Notes: generated by a model not told the origin, from the sequence alone. A stretch of DNA of 64,000 bases from Diplocarpon mali (GCA_024741835.1 JAENRP010000039.1:122950-186949); one strand, 5' to 3'; positions 11,432 through 23,300 are shown, counted from the first letter of the stretch. Translations and numbers: made by a program.

Positions 11432-12199
11432 CTAGATGATCATCTGCGCAACACCTTGTCCACCTAGTGTCTTGCTACCCACGAATCCCTGGCCCTTAAT
11501 ACCAGCTAGGGTGTAGAAAGCTGCGGCAAGGCTGAGCATAATAGCGGCTGCGATCAGACTGCTAGCCTCCTTAATAAGGCTGAGCCACTGTACTAGACCC
11601 ATGGCGCCGTAGATGCCGGCGCGCATGTAGTTGGTAGTAAAGCGGCGCATGAAGCTGTCGAACTTGGAGGAGGTAGGGCAGATGCGGAGGAGGAGTGGGA
11701 TTTCGATGAAGATGATTAGGAAGGAGCTCGTGCTAGGAGGGGTCAGCTCGGTGGATGAAGGAGGATGGATAGCCATAGATTTACAGGAGAACGTACAGGC
11801 AGAGGGCACCAAAGAGGATCATAATGCTGACATGGAAGAGATGCGAGATACCAAGGGCGAAGCAGAGGAATATACATATAACTCCGGTCCTGCCGTAACC
11901 AGTGTAGTCAGTGCATAGTTCAAACGGTACTTAGGCACATCTGGGCACTTTGAATTCCTGATGCAGCATCTGCTCATGTCGAGAAAAACCCTGCCATTTT
12001 CACAGCATGTTCGCATCGTAAGACTTCAGGGAGTATGTGCTGTAATTGTAGAGTCGTAGAATGAAGCTGAAAGGGCAGCATGGAGTACCTTACCATTGAC
12101 CGTAGATACCTAAGAGCAATTAGCAAAGAAGCTCATCTTGTATAAAGATAAGCGCAACATACTGAAGTTTCTTGTAGCAAACTCTTCAGCGATCGTCAT
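11432..12199 (-). CDS. TVP18: Golgi membrane protein Tvp18
   Basis: Four exons give 148 residues: 12199-12163 (37 nt), 12109-12094 (16 nt), 11889-11797 (93 nt) and 11732-11432 (301 nt). The start MTIAEEFATRNFS is family-typical. The 16-nt micro-exon supplies the conserved IYGQW step that joins to TGVICIFLCFALG. The second half contains IIFIEIPLLLRICPTSSKFD and ends GSKTLGGQGVAQMII. Hydrophobic segments lie at about residues 18-36, 38-60, 85-105 and 110-130, consistent with the four-pass TVP18 family. Tvp18 is found in Tlg2-containing late Golgi compartments in yeast (family knowledge); its molecular role is unknown. Intron 2 (204 nt) is much longer than its neighbours. Without the micro-exon the frame cannot be joined, so that model is well supported. 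Confidence 0.92.
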
Positions 12200-13105
12200 C
12201 TTGAGGTTCGTATGCTTGAATCAATTGTGGGGATCTGATTCAGACAGGTGGTAGCTCAGAGGTTTCTCAAGTTCCGGACAGAGCAGGTTTCGCGAATTAA
12301 CTCGCAGTAACTATACACAGATGTGTCTCTGTGAAAGTGAGAGGTTCAGTGGTAGCAAGTCTTGTGGTTGAGTGAATCGTGGTATGTTTGAGTATGTTTG
12401 TACAAGGTTCAGTGTGAGATGATTTGTAGCCCAGCCATGGCCGCGTGTTTAGCGCCTTTTTCACCTTTTTTAAGGCTCCATCTCACTAGGCAACTATAAA
12501 TAAATGCCTAACAACAGAGCCTTATCATGAGAAGATTCTCAGACGTATCTGCTGCAAAATTTCAAGTCTGAGCTGGGTATTAATTTCTTCTACAAATAAT
12601 GGCAAGCAACTTTCCAATAGGTTTTGCAATATACTTCCAGCTTCTCGTTATCAAGCGTCAGAGTTATAAAGAGATGTTAGAACAATGAGAATTCACATCT
12701 TCCGCGATATCAGTATCGGACTTTCCACAATGACTAAATGATTGGTTTGGTGCTTGCATAAATCATGGCAATCCAAAGCCAACTTTAAAGCTGTATTGAT
12801 GCAAGTTCTCATAGACAGTTATCAAATGCATAGAAGCTAAGCATCTTGCTCCTAACTTCACCTAATTGCCTGCATCCACAAAGCCACGTAAACCAAGATA
12901 TCAACCTGAATGCATTGTTGACTGATGATTTCGCGTAATCGAATGCCATCGCTAGGAAGATAAAGCTAGAACGTCATTGCTACAGCAAATTGCTGCCACA
13001 TTTCTCATTCCTCTAGAACTCGGTATAGCGCCTGCCAAAAAAAACATGATCCTCCATCGCCTGAAACTTCTTAATTTGTACCCAACGTCGCGCTGGTTCG
13101 CCCGC
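12200..13105. other. Intergenic, TVP18 promoter and NTF2 3' side
   Basis: About 0.9 kb, AT-rich in the middle, with no coding frame. It probably holds the TVP18 promoter and 5' leader (12200 to about 12500) and the NTF2 3' UTR. Confidence 0.4.
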
Positions 13106-13875
13106 TCATCCAAATACCAACTTGAAGATATCGTTGAAGATGAAATAGCTACCTGCACCGTCGGGGAGGAGCTGAAAGGTCTGGCTGTAGTTCATCGGTC
13201 TCTGTTCGTCGTCGACCTGAAAATAAAACGTTCGCGTCAGCCAATCATTTCCTGATACGTTGCTCTGATGTAACATACCAAAAGGGCACCGGTAACGAGG
13301 ATCAGGATTCCGCCATTCTCTCCTGAGGGTTGCGCATCGAGGGTCGACACAGCGTGCTTGACTTTTGCGAAGGGCAGGGCCTGCATAATCAAGTTAGTAG
13401 GCCTATTTGTGCAAGTGACCATGTTATCTCACAGCAAGCTTCTCCACGATGCCGGCGGCTCCAGCAATTGAAGAAGACTCAAAAGTCAACATGGAATTAT
13501 CACGCTGGTAGCAGATCAGTGTATGCTTTCCCGCATGCTGATTCTTCCCACTCACGTAAAGAGGAGCCAGCTGCTTCCTGTCCTGGTCAAACTGGTTGTA
13601 GTAGAACTCGGTGAACTGCTCTGTGGGCGCATAGCGTCAGTCTCTAGCTGTAAGTGTTCAAATAACCCCGCCTAATTACAGCCAACGGCGTGAACTCTCG
13701 ATCTTCCTCTGAGAGTATCAAACTGTCAAATATTAAAAGTATTACTCACTTGCGACATTCTCAAAGTCTATAGTCGCGAATTAGCAAATATTGTTTTCTT
13801 AGGCATGTATGCATGCGCATGAAATTTAAAGTTTGTGAAGAGATATTTTGGGTGAGAAATTCTCATACCTGCCAT
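13106..13875 (-). CDS. NTF2: Nuclear transport factor 2
   Basis: Six exons: 13875-13869 (7 nt), 13767-13750 (18 nt), 13620-13556, 13504-13433, 13380-13279 and 13216-13106. They total 375 nt, 124 residues, the usual NTF2 size. The translation begins [20 protein letters not shown]. It continues with [60 protein letters not shown] and [14 protein letters not shown], collinear with fungal and animal NTF2. NTF2 carries RanGDP into the nucleus and binds FxFG nucleoporins (family knowledge). All five donors are GTATGA, GTGAGT, GTGAGT, GTGAGA and GTATGT type. The first exon holds only ATG GCA G, so a simple ORF search misses the gene. Identity and splice pattern are very secure. Confidence 0.96.
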
Positions 13876-15039
13876 CTTGCTGGATATCTGGAGTGTGTCT
13901 TATTGATGATGATTTTGGGTTGTAGAGGGGTTGCGGCAATCCGTTGGCGGGGTTGAGTTTGCAGCGCGGTCGCCAAGCAATTTCCTAGCGTGCCTTCGTC
14001 ACCAAATCATTATAAAATTCCTTTCCTTTCCTTTACCATAGCTTGAGCTATCATGAACAACTCCGGAAACAGACCGCTACTACACAAGCAGACACAAGCA
14101 GACACACAGGCTTTCATGGATTGACCTTTGATCAGCGCTCTCTGAGGTCATCATATTTGCTGTCAATCTTTCAATTTTATTTCCTGAGGTTTAAATATTT
14201 TTGAAGTACGTCCCATTCTTCTCTTCACCCCACCACTTGCTCTACATGATTATAAACCTTCCTTAAGAACGGCCAACTGAATCATAGGGACTTAGAATCC
14301 CCGTGACACTGATGTTTGTCAAAGCTCAACAGTATGAATAGAGCATATGATCTCATCAATTTCATGATTCCATTGAGAAAAACTGTTACTAATACAGTTT
14401 CTTAGGTCAGCAGCCGAGCGAGAGAAACAAAGTAGTACAGAGGCAAGAGATTTACTCGAGGAATACGAACCGCTTGGTATTTGAGGGCAAAGCCTTAGAT
14501 TTCGTGTTTTTTATGCCCAGAACATGGGCTACACTTGAGTAGCACAAAAGCAGGAGAATCAGGGAGCAGAATAAATTCAAAAAAATCGGAAATACCACAG
14601 TTCATGTATCTTTTTCTTTCTAATTGTTTCCTCTTGATTGTGAGCCTAGTGATGTCATATTGAAGCCAGCAAAGTAGATTACCTACTCGACAGCCGTTAC
14701 CGCGTATGCATAGAGTCCGCGAAGCCTTGGCGCGACCCTTTGCAACGAGTGTCTTACAACGAGCTTAGACTTCCTTTCTCTTGCCCAACGTCGTTGCGAC
14801 CCACTCAACTTCTCCCACGCAAGTCCTCGAGAAACTGCGAGAACACCTTGGGAGCGTGAGGTTGCAGTCCTTTTTCGAATCTTGCGACAGTTGGACCTCT
14901 CAAGGCTGCCTACTTCAGTCTCCACCGCGCCTACTCGACTACAATTCAAGCCGCACAAGCTCACTTTTCTCTCTTTCACAGGCTTTACCACCGCAAATAC
15001 CTATCAGCTGTGCAGTTCCGGTCTCTCTGCTGACTCGAA
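13876..15039. other. Intergenic divergent promoter, NTF2 / DUF7918-like gene
   Basis: About 1.16 kb between divergent genes. C/T-rich sequence at 14760-15030 is likely the promoter and 5' leader of the plus-strand gene. A 102-codon minus frame at 14683-14991 lies over this leader and has no recognised motif. Confidence 0.4.
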
Positions 15040-16921
15040 ATGCCTTGCTTCAAGGGCATCGCTGTCAGCGTTCACGCAGAAGGCGCTCCGCTCCCAGAAT
15101 ATTCTGTACAGAAACAGTCCCGGGTGTCGCGCGTCAATACCTACATACCTGTTCCGAAGGCCAAGATCCCTAAAGACTCGAACTCGGATAAGCCAGAGCC
15201 CTCCAAATTCGCTATCTCCATCACCCTCCTTGTTCCAGGTCTATCGGTCCCATACTCCACCCCCAAACCTAGCGAGAACAACCCAAATCCTCATGGCCAG
15301 ATCGTCTCTGCACTCCCAGCTATCGGAGGGCAGAGAGGTAGTCAGGGTGGAACTGTTAGCCCCTACATTCCCATCACGAAGTCCGAAAATGAGACTATTG
15401 CTGCGTATATCTACTTTGATGGCCGAGCCAAGGAGGAGGTCGCTACACTACTGAGACCTGGTGAGGAGACCTGGGTAAACTCACGATGGGTTCAGGTTCC
15501 AGAAACGGAGGGTGGCGGACTGGCCGAGAGAGAATTCTTGTTCCGCGAGGTGGGGCTTGAAAGATGGCTCAATGGTTTGGATTTGGATGGAAAGGATGCC
15601 GGCGCGAAGATTGAGAAGCGCAGACAGAAATTTGAGAAGCGTCGTAGACGTAGGAGAGAAGCTATCGGCAGCGATGACGACCTTGACCTCACAAGCGGTA
15701 ATAGACCACCACCTAAGTTTGAAGGTAGGGAGGTTTTGAGATATGGCGACGACGCACGATCCCCGGTCGAGGAGTTAGATGACCTAGACGACGATGACCT
15801 GAGCTCAGACTCCGATGATGACGTACCAGAAGCTGCCGGGCAAATCAAGGTTGCAATGTTTCGTGTGCTGGCGTCGGGAGAGATCAAGAGAGGCGAATAC
15901 TCACCTCAATTTGATGCTCACGATGACGACGAAGGAAACGGCAATGGCGAAGAGGCAGACATCGATCATACGACGAGCTTTGCCAAGCCAAAGACTCTGG
16001 ATCCTAAATCGATCAGCACCCAGACCGTCACTGGAATAGATGGGCCAGACAAGCCTTTTGCAGTGTTCACATTCTTCTACAGAGGAGAGAGTATGTTGAT
16101 TCAGCAGCTCATTTAGCAGTAATAATAAAAATTTCACTAATAATATTTTACAGGACAACTGCAAAAGATGGGCATACTGAATGCAAAGCAGCAAAAGGGT
16201 ACACCTACTTCTGCAAAGCGCCGATCCAATCAACTAGATTTCTCAAACCTCGCTCCATTAAAGAAAGGTGGAACAGTTGGATTCTCCTCATTCAGAGACA
16301 GCTATCCCGCCGCCCGACGAAGCAAAGCAAGGAAGAAGAGTAATGGTAGTATCATTGGTGGGAGCGTGGCTGAAGATAGTGACGATGATGACGAAGATGA
16401 TGTTGAGGTTGTAGGACAGATGGAAGATATAGATGACAAGAATGTAAAGACGGACGCCTTGTTAAGCCCCGAAGATGTCAAATTCTCTGGAGAGCTGGCG
16501 GACGGTGTAGGAAGGATCAAGGTACGCTCATCAATTGCTCTTTGCTCGTACAGCTACTAATACTATGCAATAGCTCAAGCGCCAACATTCTGCGGAGCCT
16601 CTAAATGCCAACTCTCGAAAATCACCTGCCTCGGCTACTTCTACACCTCTTGGGGCCACTCCACCTGCGGAAGCCACAACCAACGCAGTTCTCTCCGGTC
16701 CACTATTACCAAACAATGTTTTTGGCGGCCTGTCCGATGACTCCGTGGTGGGAAGCCCTCTCAAGAAGCACAGAGCCAGTCTCTACGACACTGACAACGA
16801 GACGGTGAAAAAGCGACTCGATAACGGTTTTTCCTCGTCGGGGGGAGACGTTGTAGCTGCAGCTGAAGCCGCCCAAAAGTCTCTTCCTGTTGGTGACAAG
16901 ATGGAAGATGTGGATCTATGA
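15040..16921 (+). CDS. DUF7918-like fungal protein, function unknown
   Basis: Three exons (15040-16090, 16154-16521, 16574-16921; introns 63 and 52 nt) give 588 residues. The N-terminal ~200 residues form a compact domain: MPCFKGIAVSVHAEGAPLPE, FAISITLLVPGLSV, AAYIYFDGRAKEEV, then a REFLFREVGLERW segment. This resembles the family I know as DUF7918 (MAVL-x-ISVSVHA start, IYFDG core). It is followed by a strongly basic run (KRRQKFEKRRRRRRE), acidic Asp-rich blocks and a low-complexity tail with KKHRAS, suggesting a nuclear location (inference). A second conserved-looking piece, AVFTFFYRGERQLQKMGIL, spans the first splice junction. No catalytic motif is visible. The family call is moderate; the exon model keeps frame throughout. 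Confidence 0.8.
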
Positions 16922-17620
16922 GAGGAGAGCCAGTAGAAGTTCTAGGGCGACAGACTACTTATTTCTGCTTGGTTAAGTCACAGGCTGGGGATTGGAAAGC
17001 GCACATCCAGGTGTGATGTTGATTTTCACTAAGGCCCAGGACAGCATTACTTGTGGTACAGGTGCACTTCACTCAAAGGTGCATATGAAAAGAGCCTTCG
17101 TTTCCAGCTGCTCTGAATAATCCCCAGAAAGACTGCCGTTCTGGTGATACCTGGGTAGTCGGCGTCGGGGTCAGTTAAGTAATAGGGTATATGAGATCCA
17201 TGAATGACTTGACGATACTGAATTTCCTCTTGTGTGGTCCTGCCTCTAACCATCGTTAGCCCTTGCTAGACTATTTCTAGGCGCCCAAACTACTCGCATG
17301 ATCTGCGAACGTGGCAGTGCTCCGGACGAAAAGCTTCTACCCGTCTAAACTCAAGCCCTCAACATGACGCTAGCAAGTAAACACGGCGGAGGACAGTTCA
17401 TTCGTGCTTTTCTAGGATTTTGTACCTGTGATGCGTAGATCCTTTGTCTTATCCAGATTCAAATGGCTTGGATGTCCCTGGATTCCAAGCTGCATTTTAA
17501 ATTTCATCACAGAAACATCTTCGCGTATTATAAAGCATACAAAATATTGCGTTGCACCACCTTCGATCAGCTCAATATCCGAGTCGTTGAACTAGTACAA
17601 TTATATTCACCATTGCTTAC
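16922..17620. other. Intergenic
   Basis: About 0.7 kb with no supported gene. A 68-codon minus frame at 17047-17253 has no recognised domain and is left unannotated. Confidence 0.4.
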
Positions 17621-19579
17621 TTGTTACATTTTCTTCAGTCCTCGTCGTCTGCATTTGCATTTGAGCAGGAATTTTTGAAGACTGGTAAGAAGACTAGTCC
17701 AATTGACGCGAATCTTGCACAGCTTTTCCGTGAGTCTTTGGAGAAATGGCACAATCCTAGGACATCAATCGTTGATGGGGGCGACTTCTGGACGGATGTG
17801 AGATCTGCTTTATGTTTTTGCTTCAAATGAGCTTGAATCCTCATGCTCAAGTGAGCTAGCTACCTTCAGCGGGACTTTCACAGCTTTGGGCTTATTTTGA
17901 TAACTTCTCGGTATTGATCTTACATGAACCCAGAGCTATGGCATAGAAATCTACCAGGGACGCCCGTCACGCCCTCGTCACTCCTCTGGGGTGCCAGTAT
18001 CTCGAAAGCCTTCACCTCTGCTGCATTTCTCTGCTGATTCACGACCCTACCAGCTTCACCTCCTTATCATGGAAACCCTCCATCTCAACACTTAACACTT
18101 CGGATTCCGTCCTGGATGACGAGTGAGCTACATACCATCTCAAAATTGAGGAAATCCTATCTCACCGAACAGATATGCCTAGGCACGATCTGAGCTATGT
18201 AGGGAAGTACGATGGACGGAATGCCACGGCGGGAGATATAGTAAGGGCGTTGAGGTTCTTGCCCATGACCGAGGAGCCGAGGGTCAGATGGCAGTATTGA
18301 AATATGATATATACGACTGCTAGCTATGTGTTGGAAACACTTACCAGGAAGTGGCCGGGGGGTTGCTCGAGAGAATTCGAGGGCCGTTGGGATGAATACT
18401 ACTCCAAGTTGCGACTCTCCTCAATGCTGATTTTCCAACTAGGAGATTGTTAACTGGATGATCTGGTCTGTTTTACCAGAAGGTTCTTACAGCTCTTCGC
18501 CTGGTTTACAGTCTACTTTTACCGGCCAACCCACCCAGTATAAGATCAGACATTCTGTCTAGTGACTAACAACAACATGTACTTCTCAAACGAAGACGCA
18601 TCCGCTTCACCATCTCATGTTGCCCAAGGATATGTCTACTACAGCCAAAGCTTGCCGCTCCCGTAAATGGAGGCCCGCCCTGTATCTGGAGCTGGTGCCG
18701 GTGCTATCGTCTCCAACATCAAGGATTACTCCAAGTGGCTGCATGCCTTGATCCATAGAACCCCTCCCATTCCAAAGGAAACTTATGAACAAATATTCAC
18801 TCCCCGTACGTTGCAAGACTGGCCAGGTGGCTCTAAGCTGCTCTACGTAGGTTTTGAAACCTATTCGCTCGGCTGGTTCACATCGGCTTACCGATGCTAT
18901 CAATTCTACGAGCACAGTGGTAGTATGGAAGTTTTCGGGGCAAAATTCAACCTCTTCCCCCCCCAAAAAATTATGGTCTATGTCCTTTTGGAAGTACCGG
19001 GGTTATCAGTGAGTCGGTGGAGTCGACGGCTATCTGGAAACCGAATTATGACATGCTGGATGTGCCGCATAAAGAGAGGTTCGACTGGAACGCTGAGTGT
19101 GTATCTCCATTACATCTCCTCCTCTAGAGGCAAGAAATATACGACAGGTAGAATGGAAGTCAACATGCTCCCGAGAAGGATCCAAAAACAGTTAAGAAAG
19201 AATGAAGGAGACTACAACAACAGAATCCAACAACGCCCCCTCCATCCTCTCACCCGCCCTTCCTCTCAGCCTCCCATTGCAAAATAAGACCGGCTCTTCT
19301 TTCCACCCCGCTTGCCGCAATGCCACCATTTCCGAGGAAGACGGCGTCCTGTAAGCATACCTGAAAGATGTGTCGTGAAGTTTTTATTTACTCTTTAGCA
19401 CATTTCAGGGAATTACCTCATGGCCTTCGTGGACTCGACTCTGGCCGCCTGGGTTGATAATCCGGCAGGCTGTGGCGGCGGAGTTCAAGGTTAGCAGCAA
19501 CGGTGCGTCGAGTGTGTTTGGTATTGCTATTGAGCCCGAGATGGGACTCGACGGGAGGATTTGGTTTCAGATCCAATGA
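17621..19579 (+). pseudogene. Decayed beta-lactamase-type serine hydrolase (class C/PBP-like family)
   Basis: Pieces of one serine hydrolase lie in order but in shifting frames. PIDANLAQLFRESLEKWH (about 17695) matches the family N-terminus. LPGTPVTPSSLLWGASISKAF follows, with the catalytic SxxK as SISK at 17996-18007. Next are ILSHRTDMPRHDLSYVGKYD (about 18150-18210), then WQY-stop-N at about 18292-18303, SGAGAGAIVSNIKDYSKW (about 18680), YEHSGSMEVFG (about 18910; third-motif HSG), AIWKPNYDMLDVPHKERFDW (about 19040) and a C-terminal VFGIAIEPEMG ending in TGA at 19577-19579. In-frame stops at 18035-18037, 18124-18126 and 18298-18300, plus several frameshifts, break it. The intact family includes fungal penicillin-binding-protein-like hydrolases and esterases of mostly unknown substrate. 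I see no splice pattern that rescues all of the breaks. Confidence 0.8.
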
Positions 19580-19868
19580 GGCTCACCGTCGACAGAGGCA
19601 ACGCAAAGTATAGCTGGCTTGCTTAACCTTGTAGATGCTGTGAGTGCCAGCGAAGAGGAGCGAGTCCCAAGAGTCCATTGCTCTGGAAGTTTGAGTATTC
19701 TAACACACAAGAGACATTGATTTTACTTCCTTGAAGGATTAGTTCCTCGAAGTTTAAATTCTGAAATTGGCAATGTGTCCAAATCACTGGTTCATTGTGC
19801 AAAACCACTATTTTATATTCAGCGCTGAGATTACTCTACACAAGCTCCATTCTTCCACCAGCAGGGCA

Positions 19869-21451
19869 TCAGCCCTTCCTCCTCAACCTTAGAATATCAC
19901 CCAGCTTTACCTCTCCCTTCCCACCCCAACCCGCTACACCTCCTGCAACTTCGGGTCGAATCGTTACATACCATCCCCAGGCCCTCCTATCCAGTTCATC
20001 TTTGCTGAGGTGCTCTACCCAAGACCCAAATAACAGATTCAGAGCTCCAAGCAGAAAACCCAAGTTCTCCTCTCTCTCTCTGTCCAATACAGCTCCAGAT
20101 TTTTTCTTATTCCCCACCGGTTCGGGAGGCGCTCCAAATGACTTCAAGAGATACGACCTCGCTCCCTCGGGTCTGTGAATCGGCATGGTGCCTGGCGAAT
20201 CCGCTTTCTTCATAGCCTCCAGATCCAGTCCCCATAGCGCCTCTTGCCCGACTACCCCCGTTATTCTTAGGCGCTGGGAGATGGCTTCTCGCGAGACTTG
20301 GCTCATGATCCTCCAGCGATCGGTACCTAGCATGATGCCGCCGTACCATCTCGTAACTACAAGTAATACGCCGACGATGTTGTCTGCTTGCATTAAGCCG
20401 AGAATATGGCGACCGCCTCCAGATTCCCCGTCGTCGTTGCTTGCCTCAATGATGCCGTGTGGTCCTTGGACTCGCCATGCTGATATATTGTGACTTGCGT
20501 CTCTCAGCTCTTGGTTTCCAGACAAAAGGGCTTGAAGTGCGGAGTTGGCTTCTGATGTGCTTGATATCGATATCGATCGAGCAACGAAGGTCGACTGTTT
20601 GGAGGTAATTGGTGTTGAGACTGTCCAGCCGGTCGATGCAGATTCCTCTTCCGCGATCTTACAACTCGCTTCTGCCTTCAGCGTCCCTCTACTCTGCGCC
20701 GTACTCTGTTCTCCTACATCCTCAACTGGTTCGGGTAAGTTCTCTTCCCTCCACTCATATCCACTCCGTTTCAGAACACTAACTTCACGCCCCATTATTT
20801 TAACCTTGGGCTGCCCTGTTCCCCAGCCTTCCTCCTCAGCCGCCTTCCCCTTCTCAATCCCAATACTCACAGCCTTGCTCCTACTATTTGCACTCACCAC
20901 AGCTTGCGCCAGACTCAGTCTTCCACTCAAAGGTTGCTCAGGCATACTATACTTCAGCAGCTGGACTGCAAACGCCAGTACCAACGGCGCTCGGTTTGTA
21001 TATATAACGCACCTCTCAATAGCTTCTTCATCTGTCGATGGCTGCGGTAGCTCTAGGGAAGCTTCAATCTCAGCGTTCGATTGAGGCTCACGGAAGAGTT
21101 CGTAGGCAGATTTCGTGCGTTTGGCAGCGGAGGAGAGCGCGTCTGAGGCAGAGCGTTTGCCTGGAGTGGCGCTGCCAGCCTTAAGGTGTGCTTTGCATGC
21201 CAGCAGTAATGGTTTAGCAACCTTCTCGTCAAGGGAAATAGCTTTGGCCAAGGTCGGTAGACTGCAGGTTGCTATATCGGATATACTGTGAGGCGTTAAC
21301 ACCGACTTGCAAGCTGGGGAAGAAGGGAGTACCTGCGTAGATTCGCGGTTTGGAGAGCTTTGACGCGTCCCATTGCCGCGAGCATGGGAACTTTGTTGCG
21401 GCCTGTGGTCAGCAGACGCAGGAGATCCTGCATATCTGCCTGCGCGGCCAT
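19869..21451 (-). CDS. UPF0029/IMPACT-domain protein without RWD domain
   Basis: Two exons (21451-21333, 21285-19869; 47-nt intron) give 511 residues. Exon 1 encodes a helical N-terminus, MAAQADMQDLLRLLTTGRNK through AAMGRVKALQTANLR. Residues ~130-155 read CVIYTNRAPLVLAFAVQLLK, followed by a low-complexity linker. The UPF0029 (IMPACT N-terminal/YigZ) fold is at about 273-375: FVARSISIS, then ISAWRV, DDGESGGGRHIL and NIVGVLLVVTRWYGGIMLG, which are the family signature. Yeast Yih1 and mammalian IMPACT, which bind Gcn1 and restrain Gcn2, pair this domain with an N-terminal RWD domain. None is visible here, so a Yih1 role should not be assumed. The molecular function is unknown. Confidence 0.85.
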
Positions 21452-22351
21452 CTTCTTGACGCGTTGGGACTTATTTGTTTCGTTGTGTTGGCCGGATAAT
21501 TTTATCAGGAGAGTTTACCGAAGTCGAGACGACGCGGGGGAAATGTGGGGAAGCGCCCCACCTGTCCAGGCGGTCATACTTAAACAAACCTACAGCATTG
21601 TCCAGCGTACTCGGTGGTACCACACTTGATACGGAACTCTTCTTTGATTTATAGCCATTCAATTCACGGCTTGTTTCCGGGTGCGGGTGGGAAGATCGAG
21701 GTTCAATTGAAGTTGATCTTGACGGACACTACTGACTTCAGGAGCACAGGATTTCTTACAACATTTCTGCCACCTCCAGCCACTTCCATCATAAGACTTT
21801 CTCGCCGAAAAATGCTAACTACTATTACCAACGATCCGAAAGTAAAAGCTACTATTATCCGAGGCTCAAAACTATACCAAATAATCATCAAGCACTTTAG
21901 AATACTTGGCCAGGGCTATTGCTGCTGAGATATGGTCAGCCCCTCTTTGCTCTCACCACTTGATAATAAGCCTAAGCGGTTTTTCGTATTCGTTACGTAT
22001 ACATTGCCGAAATAATATGATGTATTAAGTTTCATCTATTAAAAAGAAAAGGCTTACGGGTATTGTAAACGGGGACGGAGTTCTTGAGACTGACAATCTA
22101 ATTGCGTGCAGCAGTGCCTTCTAATTAACACTTCCATAAACCAAGCACAGTCGACACGCTCACCTGAGCATTACGGCAGAGCAGAAAAGACCATGAGAAC
22201 AAGCTATAGGTCAAATCTGAGAGGTGGAAAATCAAAGCAAGATCTTGCTGCTTGCTTCCAGTCTCCGCTTCCATTCAGGTGAAGCGAGATCCTGTCGACT
22301 ACTTTTCGTAATCAAACGCCTTACTGCGATGAGCCTTTGATTGCTTGTTCC
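21452..22351. other. Intergenic
   Basis: 0.9 kb between the IMPACT-domain gene start and the peroxygenase stop. An ACGCGT box is at 21459-21464, just upstream of the IMPACT-domain ATG. AT-rich in the middle; no supported coding frame. Confidence 0.4.
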
Positions 22352-23300
22352 TCACAGTATATGCTCCAGAAGACCAGTGACAGGATCGTATCCACCAAAA
22401 GCCAACTTGAGGGTATTCGTTGTGATCTCCAGTCCCTCAGGCAACGTATCGTTGTTCGCAGCGATGAGCTGCAAGATCATTCCGCCCAAGGTAAATAAAT
22501 TAGTCTCTTGCGCCGTGGGCCGCCAGCCTTCGTTGTAAGGTAATCGCTCTTGCTCTGCAGTCAATCAGCCAGCGTTCAGACGCATAACACGGTGATAACA
22601 CTTACCGAAGAAGACCTTGACATAATCAACGGGAGCAACCCCAGTGACTGGATCTCCCATGGTAGACAGGTACAATTCTGTCTCTCCGTAGGAAAGTATA
22701 TACTGCTGCGGAGTATATGTGAACTTCTGATCCCTTGCCCTCTCGGCCTTGACTCGGTTGTATCTAGGTCCTCGTCAGCAGTAATTCCAAGTGATGCTTC
22801 CACACTCATCCGGTCTGAACAAGAACAGGACCAACTCACTTCGCGGTAGAAGCAACTGAAATGCTTGTCGTTCTCATCCCGTCATAGTAAGCGAGCACCC
22901 TATCAAAAATACTCTGGTTGAACATCCAGTTATCCCCATTATCCAAGTTGAAATCTGCACGACTCAAACTAGCATCGTGCTCAATGGGAAAATTATGCTC
23001 TCTGATGTGCTCTAGTATAAATCTGTCCGCGAGCGGACTGTTAGGGGCAGACAAGATACCTGCAGTTCCGATGATAGTGGAGAAGTCAGCCCCCACATTG
23101 AGACCATCTTTGAGACCTTTGACTAGGACCGGTATTGTCATTCCTCTACCATCGTGTGGCAGGAAGCCATGGTTTGCAAGAGAGTTTAGACCCGGGCAGG
23201 GAGAGCGGAGATCGTTGGGACCGGGAGCAGTCCAGTTTGTGAAACTTTGGGGAGAGGCGGAGGGTAACAGGAGGGAGAGGACAATTAGCGAGAAAAACAT
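22352..23300 (-). CDS. Secreted heme-thiolate peroxidase (chloroperoxidase / unspecific peroxygenase family)
   Basis: Three exons (23300-22840, 22763-22606, 22554-22352; introns 76 and 51 nt) give 273 residues. The start MFFSLIVLSLLLPSASP is a clear signal peptide; an in-frame ATG at 23324 would add eight residues and hide it. The proximal heme ligand is Cys35 in SPCPGLNSLANHG (the PCP motif). EHDASLSR (E107-H108-D109) matches the EHD motif of this family, which helps bind Mg2+. Conserved downstream pieces are YNRVKAERA and GDPVTGVAPVDYVKVFF. The size fits the short (about 26-30 kDa) group of fungal peroxygenases. These enzymes use H2O2 to oxygenate or halogenate organic substrates outside the cell (family knowledge); the substrate here is unknown. 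Joins keep the frame and end in TGA at 22352. Confidence 0.92.

Noticed and set aside
17047..17253. 68-codon minus-strand frame near the DUF7918-like gene
   Set aside because: Reads fairly like protein at its start, but I could find no extension, splice partners or family match.
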